Below are positions 33,014-42,134 of a DNA stretch of 64,000 bases, piece after piece. The notes below the pieces were generated by a model that made no database searches, was not told where the DNA came from, and saw nothing but the letters and a program-made list of their open reading frames with translations. Positions within the stretch are counted from its first letter, which is position 1; each line of letters begins with the position of its first letter. The position numbers and the translations under genes were made by a program. The DNA comes from Pseudomonas urmiensis (lineage in GTDB: Bacteria > Pseudomonadota > Gammaproteobacteria > Pseudomonadales > Pseudomonadaceae): positions 1,989,001 through 2,053,000 of the forward strand of contig NZ_JABWRE020000001.1 of assembly GCF_014268815.2 (NCBI RefSeq), read 5' to 3'.

Positions 33014-33832
33014 CTACCGGCTGTGTTCAGCGGCTGGCGCTGTGCGCGACTCAATATCGATCGCTGTCGGCCATTGAACCTTTGGGGCGATGCAGTGAAT
33101 CGGGCTTAATTGTGAATCATCGTTCCAGTCTCGGGGTGGGTGGGCGAACTCGGGCATGGCCTGGGGGCCTTGTTGCATGAACAACTGAGCAAGTGCCCAG
33201 TACTGCTTTCCTAGCTCGATATCGTGGGTGAAGAACAGGCGGTCGATTACCTCTTCAGTGCCGGGCTTGATCACCGAAATCACGACGTTTTCGATTAGAC
33301 CGCCATTGCCCATCGGTGCGTATACGCTGCAGGCTTCGGCGATCAGGTCATCCCAGTCGTAGACAACTGGGCGGATACCCCAGCGTTGGCGGCTGAATAG
33401 GTGGAATCGGTCAAAGTGGTATTGGTAGAAATAGACTTTGCGGCGTAGCCGGTTGAAGCGGATAGGTTCGTCGCGGGGGAGTTCAATATCCATGCGTATG
33501 GTGGGGATGACAGCCCAAAACGTTGTGATTACGAAAAATAATCCAACCAAAATGAGAGTGAGGCCAACCTCTCGCCAGGCTGTTATTGTCATATAGGTTA
33601 AAGTCAACGCTATGATGCTGATAACGGCTACGGAAATTCCTCCTCCGAAAATACCTACGCCCCGGTGTCTTAATGTTGACCTTGGTAGTTCGAAGTAGGT
33701 GTGGCAGATATGGTTTGGGGGTGTTTTCAAACTCCCTGACCGGGAGCACTGCTCTGGCTTGTCGTTAGGTTTGCTTAAATCATATTTCCAGCCAGGTGCA
33801 CGGCGCGACAGGGTTGGTGCGTGGTTTTTCAC
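33014..33832 (-). CDS. DUF6708-like membrane protein, second copy (candidate immunity)
   Basis: 272-residue protein with two membrane helices (about residues 60-82 and 88-110) and a cytoplasmic domain containing LPRDEPIRFNRLRRKVYFYQYHFDRF and VVYDWDDLIAEACSVYAPMGN, resembling DUF6708 proteins that accompany VasX-like T6SS effectors. From about residue 108 it is nearly identical, also at DNA level, to the copy encoded just upstream on the same strand; the first 108 residues including the helices differ. The AT content of the N-terminal half is higher than that of neighbouring genes. A membrane immunity role is inferred from order and topology; it could instead be an accessory loading factor. 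Confidence 0.6.
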   Translation of the reverse strand: MKNHAPTLSRRAPGWKYDLSKPNDKPEQCSRSGSLKTPPNHICHTYFELPRSTLRHRGVGIFGGGISVAVISIIALTLTYMTITAWREVGLTLILVGLFFVITTFWAVIPTIRMDIELPRDEPIRFNRLRRKVYFYQYHFDRFHLFSRQRWGIRPVVYDWDDLIAEACSVYAPMGNGGLIENVVISVIKPGTEEVIDRLFFTHDIELGKQYWALAQLFMQQGPQAMPEFAHPPRDWNDDSQLSPIHCIAPKVQWPTAIDIESRTAPAAEHSR

Positions 33833-33873
33833 TCGACGTCCTTCCTAAGAATGGTGTGGACTATATGTGTGAT

Positions 33874-34677
33874 TCACCCAGCGCACGGCGCGCTGCGTGA
33901 TTCGAGGTCTATCTCTTCTGGCCAATGAACTTTAGGGGCAATGCACCGAATAGGGCTTAACTGCGAATCATCGTTCCAGTCTCGGGGTGGGTGGACGAAC
34001 TCGGGCAGGGCCTGGGGGCCTTGTTGCATGAACAACTGGGCCAGTGCCCAGTACTGCTTTCCTTGCTCGATATCGTGGGTGAAGAACAGGCGGTCGATTA
34101 CCTCTTCGGTGCCGGGCTTGATCACCGAAATCACGACGTTTTCGATTAGACCGCCATTACCCATCGGTGCGTATACGCTGCAGGCTTCGGCGACCAGGTC
34201 ATCCCAGTCGTAGACAACCGGGCGTACACCCCAGCGTTGGCGGCTGAATAGGTGGAGTCGGTCAAAGTGGTATTGGTAGAAATAGACTTTGCGCCGTAGC
34301 CGGTTGAAGCGGATGGGTTCGTCGCGGGGGAGTTGAATGTCCATTCGTATGGTGGGGATAATTGGCCAGTAAAGGATGGCGCCGCCTCCAATAAATATGA
34401 GAGCGAAGCCTGGTTCGAATGTGTCCATAAGGAGAATATAAGCGATGAATAACAATGTGGCTGTGAGGTAGAGAAGCATGAAGCTACCGCCAATAATCCC
34501 TATACCTCTCATTCTCAATGTTGATCTGGGTAGCTCGAGATAGACGAGGTTGACATGGTTGGGTGAGAGCTTTAAAGCATCTGTATCAATGCGCAAAGTT
34601 GGAGTTTCATTGGGTCTAGGTAGGTCGTACTTCCATCCTAGAGGGCGACGAGGGTGGTATTTTTTTGGGCTGTTCAT
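33874..34677 (-). CDS. DUF6708-like membrane protein, first copy (candidate immunity)
   Basis: 267-residue paralogue of the preceding protein, with helices near residues 59-84 and 89-108 and the same conserved C-terminal domain (LPRDEPIRFNRLRRKVYFYQYHFDRL, WDDLVAEACSVYAPMGN, FFTHDIEQGKQYWALAQLFMQQGP). Its ATG overlaps the toxin stop in ATGA, which ties its expression directly to the toxin and makes it the stronger immunity candidate of the two. The N-terminus (WKYDLPRPNE) shares only scattered residues with the other copy. Confidence 0.65.
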   Translation of the reverse strand: MNSPKKYHPRRPLGWKYDLPRPNETPTLRIDTDALKLSPNHVNLVYLELPRSTLRMRGIGIIGGSFMLLYLTATLLFIAYILLMDTFEPGFALIFIGGGAILYWPIIPTIRMDIQLPRDEPIRFNRLRRKVYFYQYHFDRLHLFSRQRWGVRPVVYDWDDLVAEACSVYAPMGNGGLIENVVISVIKPGTEEVIDRLFFTHDIEQGKQYWALAQLFMQQGPQALPEFVHPPRDWNDDSQLSPIRCIAPKVHWPEEIDLESRSAPCAG

Positions 34678-37600
34678 GAGTTTTTTTGCTCTAAAACTAT
34701 TTCTGCGTATGCGTCAGAAATTGCACGGTCGGGCCAATAGATCACGGACAGGGTTGCAGCTAAGATGTTGTGCTTGCCGAGATCGGGGTTAAGTTCGATG
34801 CTGCCGCTGAGGTCTTCATGATAGAAATACCCGCTTTTTGCAGTGCCGGCTTGGTGTCTCATTTTATTCACCACGATGCTGTCTTTTTTGTAATCAGGGA
34901 ATTTTGGAAGTTGGGAGGCTTGCAGCGAAGCCTGTCTCAAGGCAGTCGTAGGGTGCGGTAAAGGATGAAGTTTACCACTGATAATAGTTTCTCCCCCCGT
35001 GTAGTCGGGCGAGAGGCCGTCTCCGTGGCGATGCACAGTGAGCGTCCAGTGATAGGCGGACCTAGTCTCGTCAAAGCCAGGTAAAATGATTCTGAATTTG
35101 ATATGCCGCTGTGTAGCTAAACTTGCCAATCCTCCAATTTTCGAACTTATTGTTGGATCTGCTCTTAGGGTTTTGAACTCCAGGTGAGTGAGGAGTCCTA
35201 GCGTGGCCGCATTGAGTTCAGCAAAAGCGATGTCGGCATGCTCGGGTCTATTCCAGTGAATGACGGGAGTCTCGTTGGCTTTACCGAAATAACATCGTTT
35301 GGCCCAACGCTCTAAGGGTGTTGATTCAAGTTGCTCTGCCCATTTTGTCAAATTGTACGCGCTAATCGAAAGAATGATGGCGATGCCCAATGGGCCATAA
35401 AGCACTGGATGGAATATGGCAAAAATGGAAAGGCTCACGCCGATAGCGGATGCTCCGCTTGCTAGTGAATACGAGAGCCATGCACGGGTGTCCCCTTTAG
35501 CAAAAGTGCGTTTAACTGCCAGACTCGTTTGAGCTGCATCCAAAACGCCCGTCACCGCACTTATCATCGCGCCCACTCTAACCAATGAATGGCCCACCGC
35601 TACCCCCGAGCTTGCACCTGACGCCCCGGCCGCCGCCAACGCCGCGCTTTTCTGAACCTGCAAAGCGCTCTGCCGGACAATCAACCCGACCGTTTCAACG
35701 CTCCCTCCGAGTATCGCCAAGCTGGAGCCCTGCAATGCCAGCCAGGCTTCCATGGACTTATCGCCAATTTCGGCCTCGGCCTTTTGCATGTTCTTTTCCA
35801 GGCTGTCACTGAGCAGGTACAGCCCGCCCATGGCCAGCAGCAACTCCCAGCTTCCCGCGACCCCGCGCAGCCCTGTGAAACTGGTGCCAAGCAACTGCGC
35901 CGCTTGTCGCGAGGTCACCCGCAGGCCTTGCAGCGCCTGGCGCGCATTCGGCTCCAGGGTGCCTACGGCGACGGACAGATCGAGCATCGTCACCTGCGCT
36001 GCCCGGTTCAATTCCTCAAGGCTGGCGCGTGTGCCATTGACCAGCGTGTCGCGCACTTGCTCTGCCGTTCCTTGGACCCAGACGCTGACGACAATCACGC
36101 TGTGCGCCAGCTTCGGATCGAGTACCGCCAGGCTCAGCAGCCCGTTCTGGATGATCGGCCGAACCTTGCGCAGGCTGGACTGCGACTGCTGCTGCAGCTC
36201 CTCAAGGCTCACGTGCATGCGCTCGCGGGCCTGGGCCATCGCGGCATTGGCGGTGCGCTGCATCTGCCGCAAGTGGGCACTTTGCAGGGCGTAGTACTCG
36301 CTGAGCTTCATCTGCACCTGCAACTCGACCAGCTGTACGCCGTTGTACAGCCACTGGCTGGCACAGTTCAGGCGCATCACCGCACGCTGAACCCCGGGGC
36401 CTGCCAGCGGGTGCAGGCGTTGGCTGGCCGCGTTGAGTGCGCCTTGCGCGTCGCTGATCGCTTGTTGCAGCGAAGTGCGCAGGCGCAAGCCGGCATCCTC
36501 GCTGGCAATGACCTTGCTCAGCGCCGCATAGAGCTTGTCGCTGTCGTTCCACTCGGTGGGATCGGTGATGGAGAAGCTTGGCAGCAAGGCCGCCAGCAAC
36601 GACTGATCACGCAGGAGCAAGGCGCGATAGGGCGGGCTGTGCGGGTCTTGCAGCCACTTCAGCCAGAGCGCTGCGCTGCTGCCCGCAGCCGGCTGCGCCT
36701 CGGGGGTGGCGGTTGGCGCTTCGCTGATGCCGCCAGCCAGGCACAGCGCCATGGTCTTGCAGTAGGCAATGCCAGACTCGCGATCATTGCCGTCATAGTC
36801 GTATTGCTCGATGCGCTTGAACGTCGGGCTGGCGCACAGCGACGCGTAGAACCTGGCATTGAGGTCAATGTAATGTTGGTACTGCGCCTCCTGGCGGTCG
36901 TACTCGGCTTGGAAGGCGGCGCGCATCGGTTCGTGATAGCGCTGCTCGAGCCGCTCGTCGCTGTTCTGCGCCGTGTAATCAACTATTCGCTGGCGCTCCA
37001 CCGCAGGGTCGACGAACAGCGGTGGGCCATCGCCGGTCTGCGCGTCGAACGCTGGCGTCTGTTGCTCGGCCCACTGCCGGTGCATGGCGCGGATGCTCAA
37101 CAGCAGTTGCGAGGTTTGCAGTTGATAAGCCCGCAGCGGCTCTTCACGCCATCGCTGCCGGGTGGTGATCCAGTTCAGCCGCGCATGGTTGAACTCCTGC
37201 ACCATGCCAACCGTGTCATCGAGGTCCAGGGCGAGCACACCGTGCTCCAACTGGTGCTTGGCGATGGCGTTGAGCACATAGCCGCGCAGCGCAGTCTGGC
37301 GCAGGAAGCGGCTGTGAAAGCCATGCACGCTGTCGAAGTCGCCGGGCAGTTGTTCGGCGTATTCGAAGACCTGGCGATCGACTTTGAGGGCGTCCGGGGT
37401 CATCGCCAGGCCCAGTTCGCCAGGGGCATTGCGCACCTGGGCCAGGTCCAGCACCTGAAAGCGCTCGGGCGGGGCCTTGCCATCGCGGTAGGCATTGAGC
37501 ACGCTCGGCGGCCAGGCATCGCTGGAGAAGGCAATCCAGGCGCTGCTGTAGGTCTTGCTGTCGAGGGTGAGGAAGGCAGACGGGATGTCGTGGTCTTTGC

Positions 37601-37934
37601 CCACGCACCGTTTGGGCAGCGGCCGTGGCGGAGCCGGTGGGGGTTCGAGCGGGTTGAAGCGGCGCAAGTGAGCGTGTTCGGTGACCTCGAAGGCCTGCCA
37701 GACCTTGCGGTCGAGCAGCACATACAGGTAGCCCATGCGCAAGGTTCGCAGGCCCAGGCGGGTTTCCACGGGTTTGCCGTCAACCACGGGCGCGTTGTAG
37801 GCGGGACGGGTGTCGGGCACTAGTGCCCGGCGCAGGGGCAGGATCGGCAGGCCTTGGCGTTCGCAGGCCAGGCACTGGTCGGGGGGCATCGCCGACTCGG
37901 CGATGGCGTGGGCGATGTGCTGGCTAATGCTCAT
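34674..37934 (-). CDS. VasX-like T6SS effector (pore-forming toxin candidate)
   Basis: 1086-residue protein. The N-terminus (CLACERQGLPILPLRRALVPD, LRTLRMGYLYVLLD, WQAFEVTEHAHLRRF) matches the VasX N-terminal region of T6SS effectors. The middle is long and helical (Gln/Ala-rich, residues 300-640). Hydrophobic segments near 690-710, 755-800 and 830-860 (IGVSLSIFAIFHPVLYGPLGIAIIL) could insert into membranes as in VasX, a colicin-like pore former. The last 290 codons are markedly AT-richer than the first 700, suggesting a swapped toxic C-terminus. No vgrG, PAAR or T6SS structural gene is nearby, so it is an orphan effector using a system encoded elsewhere. Confidence 0.75.
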   Translation of the reverse strand: MSISQHIAHAIAESAMPPDQCLACERQGLPILPLRRALVPDTRPAYNAPVVDGKPVETRLGLRTLRMGYLYVLLDRKVWQAFEVTEHAHLRRFNPLEPPPAPPRPLPKRCVGKDHDIPSAFLTLDSKTYSSAWIAFSSDAWPPSVLNAYRDGKAPPERFQVLDLAQVRNAPGELGLAMTPDALKVDRQVFEYAEQLPGDFDSVHGFHSRFLRQTALRGYVLNAIAKHQLEHGVLALDLDDTVGMVQEFNHARLNWITTRQRWREEPLRAYQLQTSQLLLSIRAMHRQWAEQQTPAFDAQTGDGPPLFVDPAVERQRIVDYTAQNSDERLEQRYHEPMRAAFQAEYDRQEAQYQHYIDLNARFYASLCASPTFKRIEQYDYDGNDRESGIAYCKTMALCLAGGISEAPTATPEAQPAAGSSAALWLKWLQDPHSPPYRALLLRDQSLLAALLPSFSITDPTEWNDSDKLYAALSKVIASEDAGLRLRTSLQQAISDAQGALNAASQRLHPLAGPGVQRAVMRLNCASQWLYNGVQLVELQVQMKLSEYYALQSAHLRQMQRTANAAMAQARERMHVSLEELQQQSQSSLRKVRPIIQNGLLSLAVLDPKLAHSVIVVSVWVQGTAEQVRDTLVNGTRASLEELNRAAQVTMLDLSVAVGTLEPNARQALQGLRVTSRQAAQLLGTSFTGLRGVAGSWELLLAMGGLYLLSDSLEKNMQKAEAEIGDKSMEAWLALQGSSLAILGGSVETVGLIVRQSALQVQKSAALAAAGASGASSGVAVGHSLVRVGAMISAVTGVLDAAQTSLAVKRTFAKGDTRAWLSYSLASGASAIGVSLSIFAIFHPVLYGPLGIAIILSISAYNLTKWAEQLESTPLERWAKRCYFGKANETPVIHWNRPEHADIAFAELNAATLGLLTHLEFKTLRADPTISSKIGGLASLATQRHIKFRIILPGFDETRSAYHWTLTVHRHGDGLSPDYTGGETIISGKLHPLPHPTTALRQASLQASQLPKFPDYKKDSIVVNKMRHQAGTAKSGYFYHEDLSGSIELNPDLGKHNILAATLSVIYWPDRAISDAYAEIVLEQKNS

Positions 37935-38249
37935 ATGAATTCCTTGTCAGCGTCTGAAATGCTCCAAGCACTCGTGCTGTCATCAGACTGGGTTTGAGGC
38001 GAGCCAGAGGCTTGTGCGCATCCGGGCAAAGAGTTGCCGAACACTAGCGAGGAACGGCTTCACGGTAGCCCTGCAAGCTTCCGAAAACTGCGTAGGAACT
38101 TTCTGTGATTGCGCCGCGGAGGGCTTAAGGCGAAGGGAGGGGAGTGGGATGAGTGGGGCTGATGGCATGAGCTGGATCAGCCCAGCGGGTGGATGAGCTA
38201 GGGAGCGATGGAGCAGCTCTGGGTCGGCCTAGACCCAGAGCACAAGCGC
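37935..38249. other. Gene-free spacer between toxin and TonB receptor
   Basis: This 315-bp stretch holds no convincing coding region on either strand. It contains the upstream region of the toxin gene (right of 37934) and, at its right end, a hairpin that probably ends the receptor transcript. I see no clear sigma-70 or regulator site. Confidence 0.6.
38216..38241 (-). terminator. Hairpin after the TonB-dependent receptor
   Basis: GCTCTGGGTC (38216-38225) pairs perfectly with GACCCAGAGC (38232-38241) around loop GGCCTA, 9 nt beyond the receptor stop. No T-run follows on the minus strand, so termination may be factor-assisted. Confidence 0.5.
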
Positions 38250-40337
38250 TTAGAACTGATACTCCAACCCAGCCCCGGCATACCACGAGCGCCCCGGCGC
38301 GGCTTCGTAATAGCGGCCATTGCCGTCGCCAACGATCACCGAGCCGACGTACTGACGATCGAGCAGGTTGTCCAGGCGCACCAGTTGATGGAAGGTCCAC
38401 GGCCCGTACTGTTGCTCAAGGCGGGTCCGCCAGTTGAACACCGCATAACTGGGGGCCGCGTGCTGGTCATTGGTGTCCTCGACATAGACCTTGCTGCGGT
38501 ACTGCCCCTCAAGCCCCATGCTGATACCGGCACGCGGTTTCCATACCAGCTCGCCGAATACGCTGCTGCGTGGCACGCCCGGTAGGTGGTTACCTTTGTC
38601 GATGGAGTTGCTGCCCTGGCTGAACGCTTCGTCATAGGTGGCGTCGAGCAGGGTGTAGGCAAGGTTGGCCTGCCATTGCTCGCTCAGTTCACGCTGGATG
38701 CCCAGCTCCAGGCCGCGGCGCAGGGTTTTGCCGGCATTGTGATAACTGGTGCGGCCACCCTCGGAAGCAAGCACCACGATCTCGTCACGGGTGTGGATCT
38801 CGAACACCGCGACATTGATGCGGGTACGTTCGTCAGGTCGAGCCTTGAGGCCCAGCTCGTACTGGGTGCTGGTGGACGGCTTCAGGCCGAAGTTAAAGCC
38901 TTCCACCGAGCCTGGCGCATAGGCCATTTCCGCCTGGGTAGGCGTTTCGAACGCTTTGCCTGCACTGATGTAGCCGTGCAGATCGGGGGTAAAGGCATAC
39001 ATCACCGACAAGGTCGGGGTGGTGCGTTGGTATTTCTTCGAACCGCTGGCGTCGCCGTTGCTGAGGAAATGGTCATTGACCTCCATCTCCATGCTGCTAT
39101 GGCGCACGCCAGCGTCGACAGTCCAGCGCTCCAACTCCCAATGGGCTTGCAGGTATGGGTCGAGGCTGGTGGCGGTGTCCTGTTCATCGCGGCGCAGTTC
39201 GCCTTTGACGCCCAAGGTGTCGCCGCTGAAATTCTGGTAGCCACGGCGGTCGTCGCGACTACGGTCGTAGTCGGCCCCGGCGGTCAGGGTCAGGGCGCCG
39301 AGGGCGACATCGACGGGCTGGATCCAGCGCAGGGTGGCGCCGTGGAACTCGCGGTCGAAGTCGACCACGCCGCCGCCGCGGTCTCGGTTGGACACGATGG
39401 TTTTTGGAATCGACAAATACTGAATTACGCTGCGCCGGCCTGTATATAAATTGAGCTGCAAGGTGGCATCACCAAAGTAACGCTCATAGTTCATTCCAAC
39501 CTGCTGGTGGTGAATGCTTTTTCGAGTGTTGTATTGCTCGGCAGGCGGCATTACCGAACGCGGATCGTGCTTGTAGGCCTCCCAGGTCTGCCCAAGTGGA
39601 TCCTGGGTGCCATTTTGTTCCAGGCTGCTGAAGATCAGCGCCAGGCGGCTGTCGTCATCGGGGCGCACATGCACCTTGGCAAAGGTCTGGTCACGGCGCG
39701 CGGCGCTGTGGTCGCGGTAGCCGTCGGTGTCCAGGCGCGAGGCGTCGAGGACGAACCCGGCCTGGTCGTTGCCGCCTTCGCCGTACAAGTGATTCTTGTT
39801 GAAACCGTCGCTGCCGACGGTGCTTTCGAGGCCAACCTTGGGCGGCCCGGCGCCGTCGCGGGAGAACATCTGGATCACCCCGCCGGCGTTACTGCCGTAG
39901 ATCGCCGAGGCCGGGCCGCGCAGTACTTCGATGCGCTCGGCGACGTCGAGGTTGAGCGACGCCGCCTGGCCCTGGCCATCGGGTGTGCTGGCCGGGATGC
40001 CGTCGCTGAGCAGCTTGATCCCGCGGATGCCGAAGGCAGAACGTGCGCCGTAGCCGCGGGAAGAAATCTGCAGGTCCTGGGCGTAGTTCTGGCGGTTCTG
40101 CACCACCAGGCCGGGGACGCGGTTAAGCGCTTCGGACAGATTCACCCCGAGTTGGCCGTCGGCAATCTGCCCGCGCTCCACGGTGTCGATGGAGTAGGGC
40201 AGGTCGAAGCTGGGGTTGGGGGCGTAGGTGCCGGTGACCACCATCGGTTCGAGCAGGGTGAAGGCAGTGGGCGACGCTGCGTGAGCCAGGGAGCAAAGGC
40301 CGAGGCTCGGGAGCAAGAGGTAGAGGTGGCGAGGCAT
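38250..40337 (-). CDS. TonB-dependent outer-membrane receptor (FecA/CirA-type)
   Basis: 695-residue receptor. ATG 40337 starts a signal peptide (MPRHLYLLLPSLGLCSLAHA) with AGGAAG upstream; the longer frame includes REP DNA and is not used. Plug features are EPMVVTGTYAP, SLSEALNRVPGLVVQNRQNYAQDLQISSRGYGARSAFGIRGIKLL and ERIEVLRGPASAIYGSNAGGVIQMFSRD in order, and the barrel ends in LEYQF. It resembles the receptors annotated for siderophore or metal-chelate uptake of the PrrA/FecA type without an N-terminal signalling extension. The ligand is unknown. No clear Fur box was found next to it. Confidence 0.85.
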   Translation of the reverse strand: MPRHLYLLLPSLGLCSLAHAASPTAFTLLEPMVVTGTYAPNPSFDLPYSIDTVERGQIADGQLGVNLSEALNRVPGLVVQNRQNYAQDLQISSRGYGARSAFGIRGIKLLSDGIPASTPDGQGQAASLNLDVAERIEVLRGPASAIYGSNAGGVIQMFSRDGAGPPKVGLESTVGSDGFNKNHLYGEGGNDQAGFVLDASRLDTDGYRDHSAARRDQTFAKVHVRPDDDSRLALIFSSLEQNGTQDPLGQTWEAYKHDPRSVMPPAEQYNTRKSIHHQQVGMNYERYFGDATLQLNLYTGRRSVIQYLSIPKTIVSNRDRGGGVVDFDREFHGATLRWIQPVDVALGALTLTAGADYDRSRDDRRGYQNFSGDTLGVKGELRRDEQDTATSLDPYLQAHWELERWTVDAGVRHSSMEMEVNDHFLSNGDASGSKKYQRTTPTLSVMYAFTPDLHGYISAGKAFETPTQAEMAYAPGSVEGFNFGLKPSTSTQYELGLKARPDERTRINVAVFEIHTRDEIVVLASEGGRTSYHNAGKTLRRGLELGIQRELSEQWQANLAYTLLDATYDEAFSQGSNSIDKGNHLPGVPRSSVFGELVWKPRAGISMGLEGQYRSKVYVEDTNDQHAAPSYAVFNWRTRLEQQYGPWTFHQLVRLDNLLDRQYVGSVIVGDGNGRYYEAAPGRSWYAGAGLEYQF

Positions 40338-40373
40338 GGGGCTTCCTGCTGTGTAGCTATCAATATCCTGGTT

Positions 40374-40464
40374 GCCGGTACCGGCGCTATCGGGGGCAAA
40401 CCCGCAAAAAAAGGCTACGCACCGTGGGAGCGGGCTTGCCCCGCGATAGCGCCGGCACTGGCGA
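40374..40464. repeat. REP inverted pair (imperfect)
   Basis: Inverted arms containing GGCGCTATCG-type and GGGCAAACCCGC / GCGGGCTTGCCCC sequences flank a short A-rich centre. It lies upstream of the receptor and downstream of the ridA-like gene; the left arm is degenerate. Confidence 0.65.
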
Positions 40465-40472
40465 CAAACCAA

Positions 40473-40853
40473 TCAGCCCTTGGCCGCCATCGCAGTGACT
40501 TCCACGCGCATGCCTTGCACTGCCAGCGAAGCGACGCCCACTGCCGCGCGCACCGGCCACGGCTTGCTGAAGAAACGCTGGTAGACCTCGTTGAACGCCG
40601 GGCGATCAGCCATGTCGGTGAGGTAGATGGTCAGGTGCAGTACCCGATCGATCGAGCTGCCGGCACGTTCCAGGGCGACCTTGAGCGCTTGCAGGGTGCA
40701 TTCGCTCTGCTCGACGATGCCGCCCAATTCCAGGCTGCCGTCGGCACGGGTGGGGATCTGGGTGCTCACCAGCAGGTTGCCGAAACCGGTAACGTCCGAG
40801 GAGATCGACTCTGGATCCGGATCTGGAATGTAAGTGATATCTGCGTTTGCCAT
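40473..40853 (-). CDS. RidA/YjgF family enamine deaminase-like protein
   Basis: 126-residue RidA superfamily protein. ATG 40853 is the start (MANADITYIPDPDPES); the longer open frame has no family similarity. GNLLVSTQIPTRADGSLELGGIVEQSECTLQALKVALERAG and the late WPVRAAVGVASLAVQGMRVEVTAMA follow the family pattern, with the Arg/Glu near the C-terminus in the position of the RidA active-site pair (VRAAVG, RVEV). It may clear reactive enamine or imine intermediates, but several RidA subgroups have other substrates. Confidence 0.85.
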   Translation of the reverse strand: MANADITYIPDPDPESISSDVTGFGNLLVSTQIPTRADGSLELGGIVEQSECTLQALKVALERAGSSIDRVLHLTIYLTDMADRPAFNEVYQRFFSKPWPVRAAVGVASLAVQGMRVEVTAMAAKG

Positions 40854-41029
40854 GGGAATGCTTGCCTTGCAACGGAAGGAAAGGCGCAAGCCTACTTGAG
40901 CGAAACCGGTCGGTCGAGCCGCCCGGGCATGTCCACTCAGCCAGGGAAATTGAAATACGCGGCATTGACCGGCAGAATCGCGGCCATTTGGCCGAGCGCG
41001 CTGCGTCGGTCGTGCAGAAGGATCAAGGC

Positions 41030-41722
41030 TTGAACGAACAGACATTGTCGATGCGCCTGGAGCGTGTGGCGGCGCATGTGCCCGCCGGCGCGCGGCTGGC
41101 CGATATCGGCTCGGACCACGGTTACCTGCCGGTAGCGCTGATGCTGCGCGGGCGCATCGAGCATGCGGTGGCCGGCGAGGTGGCGCTGACGCCGTTTCAT
41201 TCAGCGCAACGCAAGGTGCGCAAGCATGGCCTTGAACAGCAGGTCAGCGTGCGCCTGGCCGATGGCCTGGCAGCCATCGAGCCTGCTGATCGGATCAATA
41301 CGGTGAGCATCTGCGGCATGGGGGGCGAGACCATGTGCGAGATTCTTCAGCGTGGCAAGCATTACCTCAGCGGCGCGGAGCGGCTGATTTTCCAGCCCAA
41401 TGGCGGCGAGCGCGAGCTGCGCACCTGGCTAATGGAAAACGGTTACCAGATCGAGCAGGAAGAGTTGCTGCGAGAAAATCGCTTCGATTACGAGATCATC
41501 GTGGCCGTGCCCGGCGCGGGCAGTGCCTACAGTGCTGAGCAGCTGTTCTTCGGGCCGCGTCTGCTGCAAGCGCGCAGTGAGGCGTTTCTGGCCAAGTGGC
41601 GGCGGGTGCTACGTCAGCGCCAGCAGACCTTGGCGCACTTCGAACATGCCCAGGCGGTCCCGCAGGACAAAGCACGGGAGTTTTCCAAGCAGGTTGAGTG
41701 GATTACCCAGGTGCTGGGATGA
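41030..41722 (+). CDS. trmK: tRNA (adenine(22)-N1)-methyltransferase TrmK-like
   Basis: 230-residue class I SAM methyltransferase. TTG 41030 is chosen because GAAGGA lies 7 nt upstream and it gives MNEQTLSMRLERVA; ATG 41051 is the alternative. Conserved features: ADIGSDHGYLPVAL (SAM site), AGEVALTPFHSAQRKV, SICGMGGETMCEIL with the GMGGE motif, LIFQPNGGERELRTWL. TrmK methylates A22 in tRNA of Bacillus; the precise target in Pseudomonas is not proven by sequence. Divergent from the ridA-like gene, with a 176-bp spacer. Confidence 0.85.
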   Translation: MNEQTLSMRLERVAAHVPAGARLADIGSDHGYLPVALMLRGRIEHAVAGEVALTPFHSAQRKVRKHGLEQQVSVRLADGLAAIEPADRINTVSICGMGGETMCEILQRGKHYLSGAERLIFQPNGGERELRTWLMENGYQIEQEELLRENRFDYEIIVAVPGAGSAYSAEQLFFGPRLLQARSEAFLAKWRRVLRQRQQTLAHFEHAQAVPQDKAREFSKQVEWITQVLG

Positions 41723-41744
41723 ACAAGCATTGGCGGCAAGCCAG

Positions 41745-42014
41745 TTACATCTGCGAGCAGTTGCCCATTTCCCGGTAATTGACCTCACGACGCTGGCCTT
41801 GATGGTCGACATAGACCATGTGCGCAGTGCCCACCTGACAATCGGCGATGTTGCTGGCCGGGGTGATCGAGATGACCTTGGCCACATCCAGCGGCATGCC
41901 GTATTCGTAGTTCTGAGCACTGGCAGCCACGGGTTGATTGGAGGCTTGGTCAGCGTAGGCGCCAAGCGAGGCAAAGGATGCGAACAGGGCAAAAAGGGCG
42001 ATCGAGGCTTTCAT
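41745..42014 (-). CDS. Small secreted DUF2790 protein
   Basis: 89-residue exported protein: signal peptide MKASIALFALFASFASLGAYA, then YEYGMPLDVAKVISITPASNIADCQVGTAHMVYVDHQGQRREVNYREMG as consecutive strands, the DUF2790 pattern common in Pseudomonas, with two cysteines likely to form a disulfide. ATG 42014 has AAGGAG 6-7 nt upstream and is preferred to an in-frame codon nine residues earlier. It is divergent from the LysR gene and could be its target. Function unknown; some relatives respond to copper. Confidence 0.85.
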   Translation of the reverse strand: MKASIALFALFASFASLGAYADQASNQPVAASAQNYEYGMPLDVAKVISITPASNIADCQVGTAHMVYVDHQGQRREVNYREMGNCSQM

Positions 42015-42134
42015 GACGGGCTCCTTGTGATGTTTTACCAATGATGTATTCGTTGGTGATACACAATAAAGGGGCTATCCCGTGATAGATTCCTGCCTGG
42101 GACGTACGAATAAGACTGAAAGGAGCGGACCTTC

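Noticed and set aside
31596..33077. 493-codon plus-strand frame opposite rlhA
   Set aside because: Shadow of a strongly conserved gene; composition is typical of antisense frames.
38338..40472. Longer start (40472) for the second TonB receptor
   Set aside because: The extra 45 codons are translated REP sequence; the ATG at 40337 begins a proper signal peptide with AGGAAG upstream.
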